The position numbers were made by a program, and so were the translations under genes. From positions 930,001 through 994,000 of the forward strand of contig CAVTVQ010000006.1 in assembly GCA_963738205.1 (NCBI GenBank): a stretch of DNA of 64,000 bases. Reading direction: 5' to 3'. Every line of letters starts with the position of its first letter. The first letter of the stretch is position 1. Positions 49,454 through 58,821 of this stretch are shown here, piece after piece. Source of the DNA: DATFQE01 sp963738205 (GTDB lineage: Bacteria > Actinomycetota > Thermoleophilia > Gaiellales > Gaiellaceae). Below the pieces are notes generated by a model that searched no databases, had not been told where the DNA came from, and saw only the letters and a list, made by a program, of their open reading frames with translations.

Positions 49454-50788
49454 GTGGTGCCACAGACGCAGTACGCGAGAAAGGGCGACGCGCACATCGC
49501 GTACCAGATCGTCGGCGAGGGAAACACGCTCGACATCGTGCTCGTCTCCACCTGGTTCAGCCATGTCGAAGCCCGGTGGGACTTGCCCGGCTATGCGCAC
49601 TACCTACGACGCCTCTCCTCGTTCAGCCGGCTGATCTCGTTCGACAAGTACGGGATCGGCTTGTCCGATCCGATCCCGTCCAAGGAGCTACCCCCGCTCG
49701 AGGACTGGATGGACGACGTGTCGGCGGTAATGGACGCGGTCGGCCTCGAGCGAGCAGCGATCGTCGGCGCCGGCGAGGCCTCGCCGATGGCGGAGCTCTT
49801 CGCCGCGACGTATCCGGAGCGGACGAGCGCACTCGTCTTGTTGAACGCGACCGCCCGCATCTCGGCGGCGCCCGGCTACGACGTCGGCGCACCGCCAGAA
49901 GTGCGGGAGCGCCTCGTCTCGATGGTCGAGCAGACGTGGGGTCGCGGCGACATCATAGCGGCAATCAACCCGAGCCTCGCCGGGGATGCTGTTGCGCTGG
50001 AGGCCTGGGGGCGCTTCCTCCGCCTCTCCGCAAGCCCGGCGACAGCTGCCGTTGTCATGCGCATGCTCTTCGAGCTCGACGTTCGGGATGTCCTGCCGGC
50101 GATCAGGGTGCCGACGCTCGTCGTCCATCGCCAGGACAACCCGATCGTCACGGTCGACCAGGGGCGCTACGTCGCAGATCAGATCGAGGGCACCAAGTTC
50201 GTCGCCGTACCCGGCGCCGACTATGGGCTCGCAGTTGGAGATGTCGACGTCCTCATCGATGAGGTGGAGGAGTTCCTCACGGGATCCCGGCCGGCCCATG
50301 CCACCAACCGGGTTCTCGCCACCGTGCTGTTCACGGACATCGTCGACTCCACCCCACGGGCGGTCGATTTGGGCGACGCGCGGTGGCGGGAGCTGCTCGA
50401 GAGGCACGACGAGCTGGCCGCGGCCGAGGTCGTGCGCTTCGGCGGAGCGATCGCTGACTTCACTGGTGACGGGCTGCTCGCAAGCTTCGAGGGACCGGCG
50501 CGCGCCGTTCGTTGCGCGTTCGCTCTCCGAGACCGGCTGCGAATGCTCGGCCTGGAGATGCGTGCCGGTCTCCATACGGGTGAGGTAGAGCGGCGCAGCG
50601 AAGGCATCGCCGGCATCGGAGTCCATATCGCCGCTCGTGTGCTCGCGCTGGCCGGAGCGAGCGAAGTCCTCGTGTCGCGGACGGTCAGAGACCTCGTCAC
50701 GGGCTCGGGCCTCACGTTCGTCGAACGCGGCACTCACACGCTGAAGGGCGTTCCCGATCAGTGGGAGATCCTCGAAGCAATCGAGTGA
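49454..50788 (+). CDS. Class III adenylate cyclase-like protein fused to an inactive alpha/beta hydrolase
   Basis: A 444-residue protein. Residues about 12-280 are an alpha/beta hydrolase domain in which the nucleophile elbow is GAGEAS: Ser is replaced by Gly. The final His region also lacks His (VPGADYG). Residues about 285-444 are a class III cyclase domain with the metal Asp residues (LFTDIVDST and FTGDGLLA). The substrate-specifying Lys of adenylate cyclases is Asp in my alignment (AIADFTGDG). The hydrolase domain is probably a sensor. GTG start at 49454 or 49457. Confidence 0.85.
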   Translation: MVPQTQYARKGDAHIAYQIVGEGNTLDIVLVSTWFSHVEARWDLPGYAHYLRRLSSFSRLISFDKYGIGLSDPIPSKELPPLEDWMDDVSAVMDAVGLERAAIVGAGEASPMAELFAATYPERTSALVLLNATARISAAPGYDVGAPPEVRERLVSMVEQTWGRGDIIAAINPSLAGDAVALEAWGRFLRLSASPATAAVVMRMLFELDVRDVLPAIRVPTLVVHRQDNPIVTVDQGRYVADQIEGTKFVAVPGADYGLAVGDVDVLIDEVEEFLTGSRPAHATNRVLATVLFTDIVDSTPRAVDLGDARWRELLERHDELAAAEVVRFGGAIADFTGDGLLASFEGPARAVRCAFALRDRLRMLGLEMRAGLHTGEVERRSEGIAGIGVHIAARVLALAGASEVLVSRTVRDLVTGSGLTFVERGTHTLKGVPDQWEILEAIE

Positions 50789-50808
50789 CGACCGGGGGTC
50801 TAACAGGC

Positions 50809-50834
50809 CCAAGGGCACCTTTCGGCGCCCTTGG
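50809..50834 (+). terminator. Stem-loop terminator after the cyclase gene
   Basis: CCAAGGGC pairs with GCCCTTGG across a ten-base loop that ends the cyclase transcript 20 bases after its stop. A degenerate 'AGTAGCGGG' follows at 50837-50845, resembling the start of the tRNA-derived scars further on. Confidence 0.6.
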
Positions 50835-50850
50835 CAGTAGCGGGCCCGGC

Positions 50851-50880
50851 GAAGCCCGATGCTTGCAGAAAGCTTGCAGC
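50851..50880 (+). repeat. Paired-repeat element, copy 1
   Basis: GCTTGCAG occurs twice, three bases apart, within a 30-base sequence repeated with two changes at 56945-56974. It follows a terminator and an 'AGTAGCGGG' remnant, in the same order as at the other integration scars. Confidence 0.7.
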
Positions 50881-50988
50881 CGAGTCAGCCCGTATGTCCC
50901 AGGCGAACCCATTGATTTGCAGGGAAACCGCCATGTGAAGCGCCCATCTGAGATCGCCAGACGGGATCGTTGGACATGTCCCTTGCAC

Positions 50989-52017
50989 TCACGGGCGGAG
51001 TGGCAGCCGTGTGATCCAGTAGGGCGTCGTCGGCTCGGGGGGCGTCGTGAACCGCAAGTTGACCGCCCACAGCCGGCCCGCGGCCACGGTCGCGGTCGAG
51101 GGGATGTCGAAGCTCGGGTCCGTCAGGTCTCCGAGGACGACGCCGCTGGCCAGCCCCACTCCGAGCGAGATCACGGTAACCCGGTTGTCGAACGGGCGGA
51201 CCACGTAGAGCGTGTGCCCGAGCAACTCGAGCCCGTCGGGGTAGGTGAGGGTGGCGCCGCCGAGATCGATCTCGTCTGCGTCGCCCGTGACCGGATCGAC
51301 CCGGAAGAGCTTGCCCGCGGAAGACTGCGCCACGAGCAGGACGCCGTTCTCGGCCACGATCCCGTTCAGGTTGAAGCCCTCCGTCTGCATGAAGTCGCCG
51401 CCCACCGGCAAGATCGTCGCCGCGGAGGAAGGCGGGAGCGAACCATCTTGCGGCAAAGGGATCACGACGAGCTGCGGGAAGCTCGAGTCGGTGACGTACA
51501 CCCCCTTCCTTGTGACCGCGACGTCGTTCAGCAGACCGACTCCGGGCGGCTGATACGTCTCTAGCAACGCGCCGCTCGATGCGTCGTAAACACGCACGTC
51601 GGCGCTGCCGTTGAGTGGCGGTCCGACGCCTGCGACCCAGATCCGGTCCCGGCCGGCCTCGTAGGCGATCCCGGCGGACGCGCGTCCCGGCGCGCCGGCC
51701 GCTATCACCGTTCCTGATCCGGTTCGAAGATCGCCGCGCCAGATCGCGCCGTCCGCCATGGAACCGACGAAGAACGACGTGCCCCGCCCGCTCTCGATGC
51801 CCTCCGGGAAGAATCCGTTCGGTAGGTCGATCCGAGCCGGGAAGTTGCCACTATGCCCGGCTCGAGCAGTGCCGACGAGCGTCGAGACGGCGAGAAACGC
51901 GAGCACAACAATGGGCGCCGAGATCCTGAGGATTGGCGTGGAGCCGCCTCCGCGAGCCCAGAGACGCCTGCCTCGCGGTCTCCACAGGCCGCGATTCGTC
52001 GTGTGTCTGCTCGCCAT
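50989..52017 (-). CDS. Secreted beta-propeller (SMP-30/NHL-like) protein
   Basis: A 342-residue protein. A basic N-terminus and one membrane helix (about residues 29-52, ISAPIVVLAFLAVSTLVG) form an export signal, followed by a propeller of strand repeats ('YPDGLELLGHTLYVVRPFDN', 'GGDFMQTEGFNLNGIVAENG'). Such proteins are often gluconolactonase-like or bind small molecules; catalytic residues are not clear. ATG 52017 has AAGGAGG upstream. A second exported propeller gene lies at 55200, on the other side of a LuxR-type regulator. Confidence 0.75.
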   Translation of the reverse strand: MASRHTTNRGLWRPRGRRLWARGGGSTPILRISAPIVVLAFLAVSTLVGTARAGHSGNFPARIDLPNGFFPEGIESGRGTSFFVGSMADGAIWRGDLRTGSGTVIAAGAPGRASAGIAYEAGRDRIWVAGVGPPLNGSADVRVYDASSGALLETYQPPGVGLLNDVAVTRKGVYVTDSSFPQLVVIPLPQDGSLPPSSAATILPVGGDFMQTEGFNLNGIVAENGVLLVAQSSAGKLFRVDPVTGDADEIDLGGATLTYPDGLELLGHTLYVVRPFDNRVTVISLGVGLASGVVLGDLTDPSFDIPSTATVAAGRLWAVNLRFTTPPEPTTPYWITRLPLRP

Positions 52018-52190
52018 CGTGTACCTCCTTGGCCTCGTGTTCGTCGGATCGACCGGATCGTCGCGGTCGACGAGCATGAGCGCATCGGGCGGAGCGCCTT
52101 ATCTTCTGCCCCCGGCATGCGTATCTTCGGTGCGTCGGGTCCTTACGCCGCCCTACGAGCTGCGGGTGTGAGTGCGCGATACTGGCCGAA

Positions 52191-55067
52191 GTGATGGCTC
52201 GCGCGGGCGAGGTCTTCGTCGGACGCGTACGCGAGCTCGGGGAGCTCGAGCACGCTGTCGATGCGACCCGAGCCGGAAGCGGTGCGACTATCCTCGTCGC
52301 CGGGGAAGCCGGGATCGGCAAGAGCCGACTCGCGTCCGAGCTCGCGGGACGTGCCCGCACCGCCGGGTTCGAGATCCTGCTCGGGCGCGCGATCGACTTC
52401 GTCGGCGCAGAGCTGCCGTATCAGCCGTTCCTCGAGGCGCTTCGTCCGCTCGGGGAGCCTCGGCCGGTCGACGAGGCGAGGGCGGGCTCGCAGCTGCAGG
52501 TCTTCGAGAACACGCTTGCGCTGCTCACCGACCGAGCAGCCGCCGCACCGGTGCTACTCGTGCTCGAGGACCTGCACTGGGCGGATACCTCGACGCTCGA
52601 TCTCACCGTCTTCCTCGCGCACAACGTCGACAGCAGGCCGGTTCTGCTGCTCGCCACCTACCGCGCGGACGAGCCGTCGTCGGCGGAGCGCATGCGCCGC
52701 TTTGCGGATCGCGTCCGGCGTTCGGGATCGGCGGTCCTGCTCGGCCTCGGGCCGCTGGAACGCGACGAGTTGTCGGCGCTGCTTGCGGTGCGTACCGACG
52801 GCTCGCTGCCCGCGAGGCTGACGAACGAGATCGTCGCCCGCGCCGAGGGCAACCCCTTCTTCGCCGAGGAGCTTCTCGCCGCCGCCGGCGACCCGAGCGG
52901 GGAGCTTCCGCGCGGCCTGAGCGAGCTCCTGCTGCAACGCGTGGCCAGACTCGACCGTCGGACGCAAAGTCTTCTGCGTGCAGCGGCGGCCGCCGGACGA
53001 GACGTCGCGTACCCGCTGCTCCGCCCGGTCACGGCGCTTCCGGAACGTGACGTACGCGAGTCGCTGCGCCGAGCAGTCGAGCACGGCGTCCTCGTCGCCG
53101 ACCAGGCGACCGGCAGCTTCCGCTTCCGCCACGCGCTCCTGGCGGAGGCGATCTACGCGACGATCCTGCCCGGTGAGCGCGAGGAGCTGCATGCGAAGCT
53201 GGCGGAAGAGCTCGCGCGCAGCGGAGCCGCGTCGGCGGCGGAGCTCGCGCCGCACTGGGAGGCGGCGGGTCGCAGCACCGACGCGCTGGTCGCGTCGGTC
53301 GAGGCGGCACGCGAAGCGGAGGCCGTCTTCGGACTCGCCGAGGCGCTCGCGCACCTCGAGCGGGCGCTCGACCTCTGGCACGCGGTGCCGGACGCGGCCG
53401 AACTGACCGGGCTCGACCTCGCCGAGCTCTGCACCCGGACGGCCGAGCTCGCCAGCCAAGTCGGTGCCGCCCCACGCGCGGTCGAGCTTGGCCGGCGAGC
53501 GATCGAGCTCGTCGGCGAGGGCGACCCGCACCGTGCGGCCCTCCTCCATGTGCGCCTCGGCGAGTACCTCGAGCAGACCGGCAGCGAAGACGCCTGCCTC
53601 GCCGCGGTCGAACGCGCGGTCGAGCTCGTGCCGGCGGAGCCGCCCTCACCGGAGCGGGCGTATTCGCTGGGGTCACTCGCGGGGGCGTTGGGGGTGGCCT
53701 GGCGCCGCGCGGAGTCGTTGCCGATCTGCGAACAGGCGCTCGCGCTCGCTCGGGTTGTCGGCGCACGCGAGGCGGAGGTCCGAGCGCTCACGGTACGCGG
53801 CTCCGACCTCGCCTACCTCGGCCGCAGTGAGGAGGGGGTCGCGGATCTTCGTCAGGCGCTGCAGCTCGCCGAGGAGATCGGCGATCACATTGGCCTGGAG
53901 CGAGCGTGGGTCCATCTCACCGACGTGCTGACGATGCTGGGACGGCCCCGAGAGTCGGCGCAACTGGGACAGGAGGGGCTCGAGGTGATGGGCCGGTACG
54001 GGATCAACAGCCCTCTGCTCGTGGCGAATCAGATCGAGACTCTGGTCGCCATCGGCGACTGGCACGAGGCCGACAGGCTCAGCGCCGCCGCGCTCCGCGG
54101 CATCACCTCGAGCTTCCCGTACTGGCTTCTCACGATCCGCGCCGGCGTCGAGATCGGCCGCGGCGAGCTCGACGCTGCGCGAGCGCACCTCGAGGCCGCG
54201 CGCGCGACCTTGCGCGAGGACCGCGTCCTCGGCATCTACGACGCCCATCTCGCGGACCTCGCCCTCTGGGAGCGCCGCTGGACGGACGCCGACCAGGCTG
54301 TGCGTGACGGACTGGCGATGGCGAGCGTCCGGGAAGCCGCTCAGCTGCGCGTGTGGTTCTGTGCGAAGGGGCTTCGTGCACAAGCGGAGCTGGCAGCGCT
54401 CGCGCGCGCCTGCCGTGACGAGAGCGCGGTCCGCACGTGGCTCGCCGGGGCACGGAAGCTCATCGCCACCGCTCGACGTGCGGCGGAGGAGGCCTCAGGC
54501 ATCACGCCGAACACGGGCGGTTGGCTCGCGCTCGCGGAGGCCGAGTACGAACGCGCCCGGGGCGTCGCACGGCCCGAGTTGTGGTCGGAAGCGGCAGCGG
54601 CCTGGGAGCAACTCGAGCGCCCGCCGCTCGCCGCCTACTGTCGCTGGCGCCAGGCCGAGGCGCTCGTCTCCGCCGGCGCGCCCCGCGCCGAGGCGAGCGT
54701 GCCGCTCAGAGACGCCTACGCCGTCGCCGCCCGGATCGGAGCGCAGCCCCTGCGGCGCGAGCTCGAGCTGCTTGCCGAGCGGGCGCGGCTCGATCCCATG
54801 CCACCGGACGCGGGCCGACACCACGCCAACGAGGGTCTGGAAGCGCCCCTCGGGCTGACGGCGCGCGAGGCGGAAGTGCTGACTCTCGTCGCCCGAGGGC
54901 TCACCAACAGCGAGATCGCCTCCACGCTCGTGATCAGCGACAAGACAGCGGCCGTACACGTCTCGCACATCCTGCGGAAGCTCGATGCGCCGAACCGGGT
55001 CGAGGCGGCCGCCATCGCGCACCGCCTCCTCCCGCCACACGAGGGCCGGCGCGAGCTCGACGCGTGA
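52191..55067 (+). CDS. LuxR-family regulator with N-terminal AAA ATPase (LAL type), second copy
   Basis: A 958-residue LAL regulator. Walker A is GEAGIGKSR (residues 38-46); Walker B is in 'VLLVLEDLHWADTSTLD' near 125. The central region has TPR-like repeats, and the C-terminus is a LuxR helix-turn-helix (LTAREAEVLTLVARGLTNSE, then KTAAVHVSHILRKLDAPNRV). No DUF4242 gene lies behind this one; instead it is flanked by two genes for exported propeller proteins on the other strand. GTG or ATG start, three bases apart. Confidence 0.9.
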   Translation: MMARAGEVFVGRVRELGELEHAVDATRAGSGATILVAGEAGIGKSRLASELAGRARTAGFEILLGRAIDFVGAELPYQPFLEALRPLGEPRPVDEARAGSQLQVFENTLALLTDRAAAAPVLLVLEDLHWADTSTLDLTVFLAHNVDSRPVLLLATYRADEPSSAERMRRFADRVRRSGSAVLLGLGPLERDELSALLAVRTDGSLPARLTNEIVARAEGNPFFAEELLAAAGDPSGELPRGLSELLLQRVARLDRRTQSLLRAAAAAGRDVAYPLLRPVTALPERDVRESLRRAVEHGVLVADQATGSFRFRHALLAEAIYATILPGEREELHAKLAEELARSGAASAAELAPHWEAAGRSTDALVASVEAAREAEAVFGLAEALAHLERALDLWHAVPDAAELTGLDLAELCTRTAELASQVGAAPRAVELGRRAIELVGEGDPHRAALLHVRLGEYLEQTGSEDACLAAVERAVELVPAEPPSPERAYSLGSLAGALGVAWRRAESLPICEQALALARVVGAREAEVRALTVRGSDLAYLGRSEEGVADLRQALQLAEEIGDHIGLERAWVHLTDVLTMLGRPRESAQLGQEGLEVMGRYGINSPLLVANQIETLVAIGDWHEADRLSAAALRGITSSFPYWLLTIRAGVEIGRGELDAARAHLEAARATLREDRVLGIYDAHLADLALWERRWTDADQAVRDGLAMASVREAAQLRVWFCAKGLRAQAELAALARACRDESAVRTWLAGARKLIATARRAAEEASGITPNTGGWLALAEAEYERARGVARPELWSEAAAAWEQLERPPLAAYCRWRQAEALVSAGAPRAEASVPLRDAYAVAARIGAQPLRRELELLAERARLDPMPPDAGRHHANEGLEAPLGLTAREAEVLTLVARGLTNSEIASTLVISDKTAAVHVSHILRKLDAPNRVEAAAIAHRLLPPHEGRRELDA

Positions 55068-55129
55068 AACGCGGCCCAGTCAAGGCTTCGCTTACGTGGC
55101 AAGGGCCGCAGCAATGGCTTCTAACGGAA

Positions 55130-55151
55130 AAGGCCCCGTTCCCGGGGCCTT
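55130..55151. terminator. Bidirectional stem-loop between converging genes
   Basis: AAGGCCCCG and its complement CGGGGCCTT with a four-base loop; T-rich on the right. It separates the LAL gene from the converging propeller gene. Confidence 0.7.
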
Positions 55152-55199
55152 CTGCAGCGGGATGCCGCACGCGCAGCATGGACGCCGCATAGACGACGA

Positions 55200-56645
55200 C
55201 TATCTGCGACCGACCGTGAGGTTCACGCGACCTCCCGGCGGCAGCGTCGTGCCTGATGTCGGGCTCTGAGCGAGCACGATCCCGACTTGCTTCGAGCGAA
55301 CGCGCGTGATGCTCCCGACCGAGCAGTTTGCGTCGCCGATCTCTGCTCGGGCCGCGCTGAGCGTCAGGCCGACGACGCCGGGCACGACACACTGGTTCGG
55401 CGGTGGAGGCGGCGGCGGAGGCGGCGCGTTCGAGCCCGTTCCCACGGCGTAGACGAACGAGAACTCTCCACTACCTCCGAGGATTGCGGTGCCGAAGTAG
55501 GCGGTGCCGCCGTCGGCGGAAAAGCGTGGCTGCGTGTACAGGATCTGGTTGCCGCCGTTCTCGTCGGGCAGGTCGATCTGCCAGTCGACCGTGCCCGTTG
55601 CCGCCTTCCACGCACGGACCGATCCAGGCTGACCGAAGTTGGAGCGAATCCCGGCCACGACAATGCTGCCGTTGGGGCTCACAGCGGGATGGTCGATGAT
55701 CGAGCCGTCGGAGAACACCCAGCGCGACTGGCCGGCGGGAGTCACCGACTCGAGGTAGCTCAGGCTCCTCGAGAAGTAGACCGACCCGTCCGGACCCACG
55801 CTGGGAGCCGACATCCCGTTCGACGGGAACGGGGAGTAGTTCCAGAGCACGTTGCCACTGCCCGGATCGACGCGCTTCAAGCCCCAGCCGTTCGCGCCGC
55901 CCATCCCGGTCAGGTAAAGGCTGCCGTCCGACCCGGTCGCGGGCTGTCGCTGCTGCTGCATGAACGGGTCGTCACTGCCGCCGATCCCTCTCGCCCACTG
56001 CTGCGCTCCACCCAGCGAGAGACCGAACATCGTGCTCAGGGCGACGCTGCGCTCGTCGAACGCTGTATACAGACGTCCGGAGCCGAACACGATCTCCACG
56101 CCGAGCTGACCGTTCTCCGCGAAGGTCGGGTTGCCCGGGTTGCTCCAGAGAAGCTGCCCGGCCGGCGAAAGAGCGAACGCGCCCAGGCCGCCCAGGTCCG
56201 AGATCACGTAGATGTTCCCGTCCGGGCCGACCGTCGGGCCGGCGATCACGCCCTGGCCGAAAGAGGGCTCCGTGAACCTCCACTTGATCGAGCCGTCAGC
56301 GGCAATTGCGGTGACCGTGCTCATCGAAGCGACGTACACCGTCCCATCGGCCCCGATCGAGGGACCTCCACTCCCGCCCACGGAGGGAACGACCCACCGG
56401 AGCGCGCCGGCCGCGGTCAGCGAGTACGCGTCGCCGGTCGAGCTCGCGACGACCACTCCGCCGTCGGGACCGACAGCCGGCCGATGCAGGACGTACTGGC
56501 CGCTGACCTGGAAGCGCCATTGGACGACTCCCGGGGACGCGAGGCTCGCGGCTTCGGTGGTCGCACCACTCGCGCTCGTCACGACCAGCAGCGCAAGCCC
56601 ATAGACGAGGACTGCGGCGAGGCGTCTCATTCTCACTACCATCAC
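55200..56645 (-). CDS. Secreted PQQ-like beta-propeller protein with C-terminal PASTA domain
   Basis: A 481-residue exported protein: signal peptide (RRLAAVLVYGLALLVVTSAS) and about seven blades of the PQQ-like type, with repeating 'VGPDGxVYV' strands. A proline linker of nine residues then leads to a PASTA domain (about residues 413-481, 'VPGVVGLTLSAARAEI' and 'GSITRVRSKQVGIVLAQSP'). PASTA domains bind muropeptides or act as spacers. It may sit in the cell wall. Several start codons (GTG, ATG, ATG) precede the signal within 15 bases. Confidence 0.85.
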   Translation of the reverse strand: MMVVRMRRLAAVLVYGLALLVVTSASGATTEAASLASPGVVQWRFQVSGQYVLHRPAVGPDGGVVVASSTGDAYSLTAAGALRWVVPSVGGSGGPSIGADGTVYVASMSTVTAIAADGSIKWRFTEPSFGQGVIAGPTVGPDGNIYVISDLGGLGAFALSPAGQLLWSNPGNPTFAENGQLGVEIVFGSGRLYTAFDERSVALSTMFGLSLGGAQQWARGIGGSDDPFMQQQRQPATGSDGSLYLTGMGGANGWGLKRVDPGSGNVLWNYSPFPSNGMSAPSVGPDGSVYFSRSLSYLESVTPAGQSRWVFSDGSIIDHPAVSPNGSIVVAGIRSNFGQPGSVRAWKAATGTVDWQIDLPDENGGNQILYTQPRFSADGGTAYFGTAILGGSGEFSFVYAVGTGSNAPPPPPPPPPNQCVVPGVVGLTLSAARAEIGDANCSVGSITRVRSKQVGIVLAQSPTSGTTLPPGGRVNLTVGRR

Positions 56646-56757
56646 GGTACGGGAGCCGTCCGGTATCGGTTCTAGCCTCCCAGCCGCCCTGCGGGAAACT
56701 ACGGATCGGCGCGAGAGGCGCTCCAGATCGCGCCGGAGGCGATCCTAAGAACACGAA

Positions 56758-56776
56758 CGGCCGCTCGAAGCGGCCG
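56758..56776. terminator. Stem-loop before the first tRNA-derived scar
   Basis: CGGCCGCT / AGCGGCCG with a three-base loop, 18 bases before the tRNA fragment. The real tRNA at 63.1 kb and the second fragment at 58.8 kb also have stem-loops at this place, but with different sequence. Confidence 0.6.
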
Positions 56777-56792
56777 GTCGCAGTAAGTCGTT

Positions 56793-56838
56793 AGTAGCGG
56801 GGGCAGGATTTGAACCTGCGACCTCCGGGTTATGAGCC
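56793..56838 (-). repeat. 3' half of initiator tRNA-Met, integration scar A
   Basis: At least 44 bases (56795-56838) are identical to the intact initiator tRNA gene at 63099-63172, from the discriminator base through T-arm, variable region and anticodon to the middle of the anticodon stem. Then the match stops abruptly. This is the usual att core left by integrases that use the anticodon and T-arm half of a tRNA gene. Confidence 0.85.
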
Positions 56839-56944
56839 GCCTCGATCGTGTAGACGCGTTCCGCCGTATTCCACCTAAACGCGTGTTCATAGCCAGATTG
56901 GCTCTCAGCGCTGCATTTAGGCGGAATAAAGTGGCATCGCAGCG

Positions 56945-56974
56945 GAAGCCCAATGCTTGCAGAACGCTTGCAGC
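56945..56974 (+). repeat. Paired-repeat element, copy 2
   Basis: Matches copy 1 (50851-50880) at 28 of 30 positions. It lies about 105 bases past tRNA fragment A and 70 bases before the oxidoreductase gene. Confidence 0.7.
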
Positions 56975-57043
56975 TGGAGACGGCGCCGAAGGGCGCCGCC
57001 TCCTCGCCTTGGCTAGGCGAGCGCGTGGCAGGATCTGCGTCCA

Positions 57044-58654
57044 ATGGCCCAGAACCCAACGCATTTCGACGCCATCTTGGTCGGTGCCGGGCACAACGGC
57101 CTCGTGACTGCCTGCTACCTCGCCCGCGCCGGTTTGCGCGTGCTGGTGCTCGAGCGGCGCCACATCGTCGGCGGCGCCTGCGTCACCGAGGAGACCTTCC
57201 CCGGCTTCAAGGTCTCGACCGCCTCGTACGTCAACAGCCTCTTCCACACGGCGATCGTCCGCGACCTGAACCTCACGTCATACGGCTATGAAGTGCTCCC
57301 GCGCAACCCGTCTTCGTTCACGCCGTTCCCGGACGGGCGCTCGCTGATGATGGGCCCGGACGCCGAGTTGACGCGCAAGGAGATCGCGAAGTTCAGCAAA
57401 CGCGATGCCGAGCGGTACCCGCGATACGAGGCGATGCTCGAGCGGGTGGCGGCCGTGGTCGAGCCCACGCTCACCATGGCGCCGCCCGATCTGCGGAGGC
57501 CCCGGCTCGGCGATCTCCGGACGCTGCTCACGCTGGGGCGATCCTTCCGGCAACTCGGTGACTCAACCGGCGAGGCGGTGGAGATCCTCACCGGAGCAGC
57601 GCGCCCGATCCTTGATCGCTGGTTCGAGTCCGAGGAGCTGAAGGGAACGCTGGCGACCGACGCGATTATCGGAGCGATGGCGAGCCCGTCGATGCCGGGG
57701 ACCGCCTACGTGCTCTTCCACCACGTCATGGGCGAAGCCGGGGGGACCCGGGGAGTATGGGCGTATATGCGCGGCGGGATGGGCGGGATCACGCAGGCGC
57801 TCGCCGGTGCCGCGCGCGACCTCGGCGCCGACATCCGCTGCGAGGCCGAGGTGGCCCGCATTCTCGTGCGCGACGGGCGGGTCGCCGGCGTCGCTCTCGT
57901 CTCAGGCGACGAGTTCCACGCCCCGATCGTGGCCAGCAACGCCGACGCGAATGTGACGTTTCTGCAGCTGCTCGACCGAAGCGCGTTGCCGGATGCGTTC
58001 GTCGCCGACGTCGAGCGGATCAGCTACGCGAGCGCCTCGTTGAAGATCAACGTGGCCCTGGGCGAGCTGCCGAACTTCAGCGCGCTGCCCGGAGCGGAGC
58101 CCGGGCCTCAGCATCGGGGCACCATCCACCTCTGTCCCGACCAGGACTACATCGAGCGCGCGTTCGACGACGCCAAGTACGGGCGCCCTTCCGCGGACCC
58201 GGTGATCGAGTTCCAGCTTGCCTCGGTGGTCGATCCGACGGTGGCGCCGGCCGGGAAGCACCTAATGTCGATGTTCATCCAGTACGCGCCGTACGAGCTG
58301 CGCGACGGCTCCTGGGATGACCAGCGCGACGCGTTCGCCGATCGCTGCTTCGACGTAGTGAACGAGTACGCGCCGAACTTCAAGAGCGCGGTCATGGACC
58401 GCCAGGTGCTGGCGCCGCCCGACCTCGAGCGCGTCTTCAACCTCACTGGCGGAAACATCTTCCAGGGCGCTATGACCCCCGGCCAGCTCTTCGCGTTCCG
58501 TCCGGTGCCCGGCTACGCGCGCTACCGGACGCCGATCCGCGGCCTCTACCTGTGCGGCTCGGCCGCCCACCCCGGCGGAGGCGTAATGGGCACCCCCGGC
58601 CTTAACGCCGCACGCGAGATCCTGGGCCGGCGAAAGTTACGCCGAGCCGTCTAG
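57044..58654 (+). CDS. PYROXD2/phytoene-dehydrogenase-like FAD oxidoreductase
   Basis: A 536-residue flavoprotein: N-terminal FAD fold (ILVGAGHNGLVTACYLARAG) with 'RRHIVGGACVTEETFPGFKV', and the C-terminal second FAD piece (GLYLCGSAAHPGGGVMGTPG). The overall layout is that of PYROXD2 and carotenoid-desaturase-like proteins; substrate unknown. It stands between two tRNA-derived scars, so it probably arrived or was rearranged with a mobile element. A fragment of a second copy is at 49335. Confidence 0.87.
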   Translation: MAQNPTHFDAILVGAGHNGLVTACYLARAGLRVLVLERRHIVGGACVTEETFPGFKVSTASYVNSLFHTAIVRDLNLTSYGYEVLPRNPSSFTPFPDGRSLMMGPDAELTRKEIAKFSKRDAERYPRYEAMLERVAAVVEPTLTMAPPDLRRPRLGDLRTLLTLGRSFRQLGDSTGEAVEILTGAARPILDRWFESEELKGTLATDAIIGAMASPSMPGTAYVLFHHVMGEAGGTRGVWAYMRGGMGGITQALAGAARDLGADIRCEAEVARILVRDGRVAGVALVSGDEFHAPIVASNADANVTFLQLLDRSALPDAFVADVERISYASASLKINVALGELPNFSALPGAEPGPQHRGTIHLCPDQDYIERAFDDAKYGRPSADPVIEFQLASVVDPTVAPAGKHLMSMFIQYAPYELRDGSWDDQRDAFADRCFDVVNEYAPNFKSAVMDRQVLAPPDLERVFNLTGGNIFQGAMTPGQLFAFRPVPGYARYRTPIRGLYLCGSAAHPGGGVMGTPGLNAAREILGRRKLRRAV

Positions 58655-58748
58655 CACGGAAACAGTTGAACGCGCCGGCGAGATTAGGCTAGGCGTGCAC
58701 CGGCGTCCGCTCCGACTCAACCAAGATTGCTGATCGTGTGCGGAGAAG

Positions 58749-58776
58749 CGAAAGGCGCCGTTTCCAGCGCCTTTCG
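58749..58776. terminator. Stem-loop before the second tRNA-derived scar
   Basis: CGAAAGGCGC and its complement with an eight-base loop, immediately before tRNA fragment B and after the oxidoreductase gene, which it may terminate. Confidence 0.65.
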
Positions 58777-58777
58777 A

Positions 58778-58821
58778 AGTAGCGGGGGCAGGATTTGAAC
58801 CTGCGACCTCCGGGTTATGAG
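58778..58821 (-). repeat. 3' half of initiator tRNA-Met, integration scar B
   Basis: Identical to the intact gene for 42 bases plus two flanking bases, ending inside the anticodon stem, like scar A. Following sequence is different from scar A, so a different element ended here. Confidence 0.85.

Noticed and set aside
56793..56838. A second functional initiator tRNA gene
   Set aside because: Only the 3' half is present; the D-arm and 5' acceptor strand are missing, so no cloverleaf can form. The same applies to 58778-58821.
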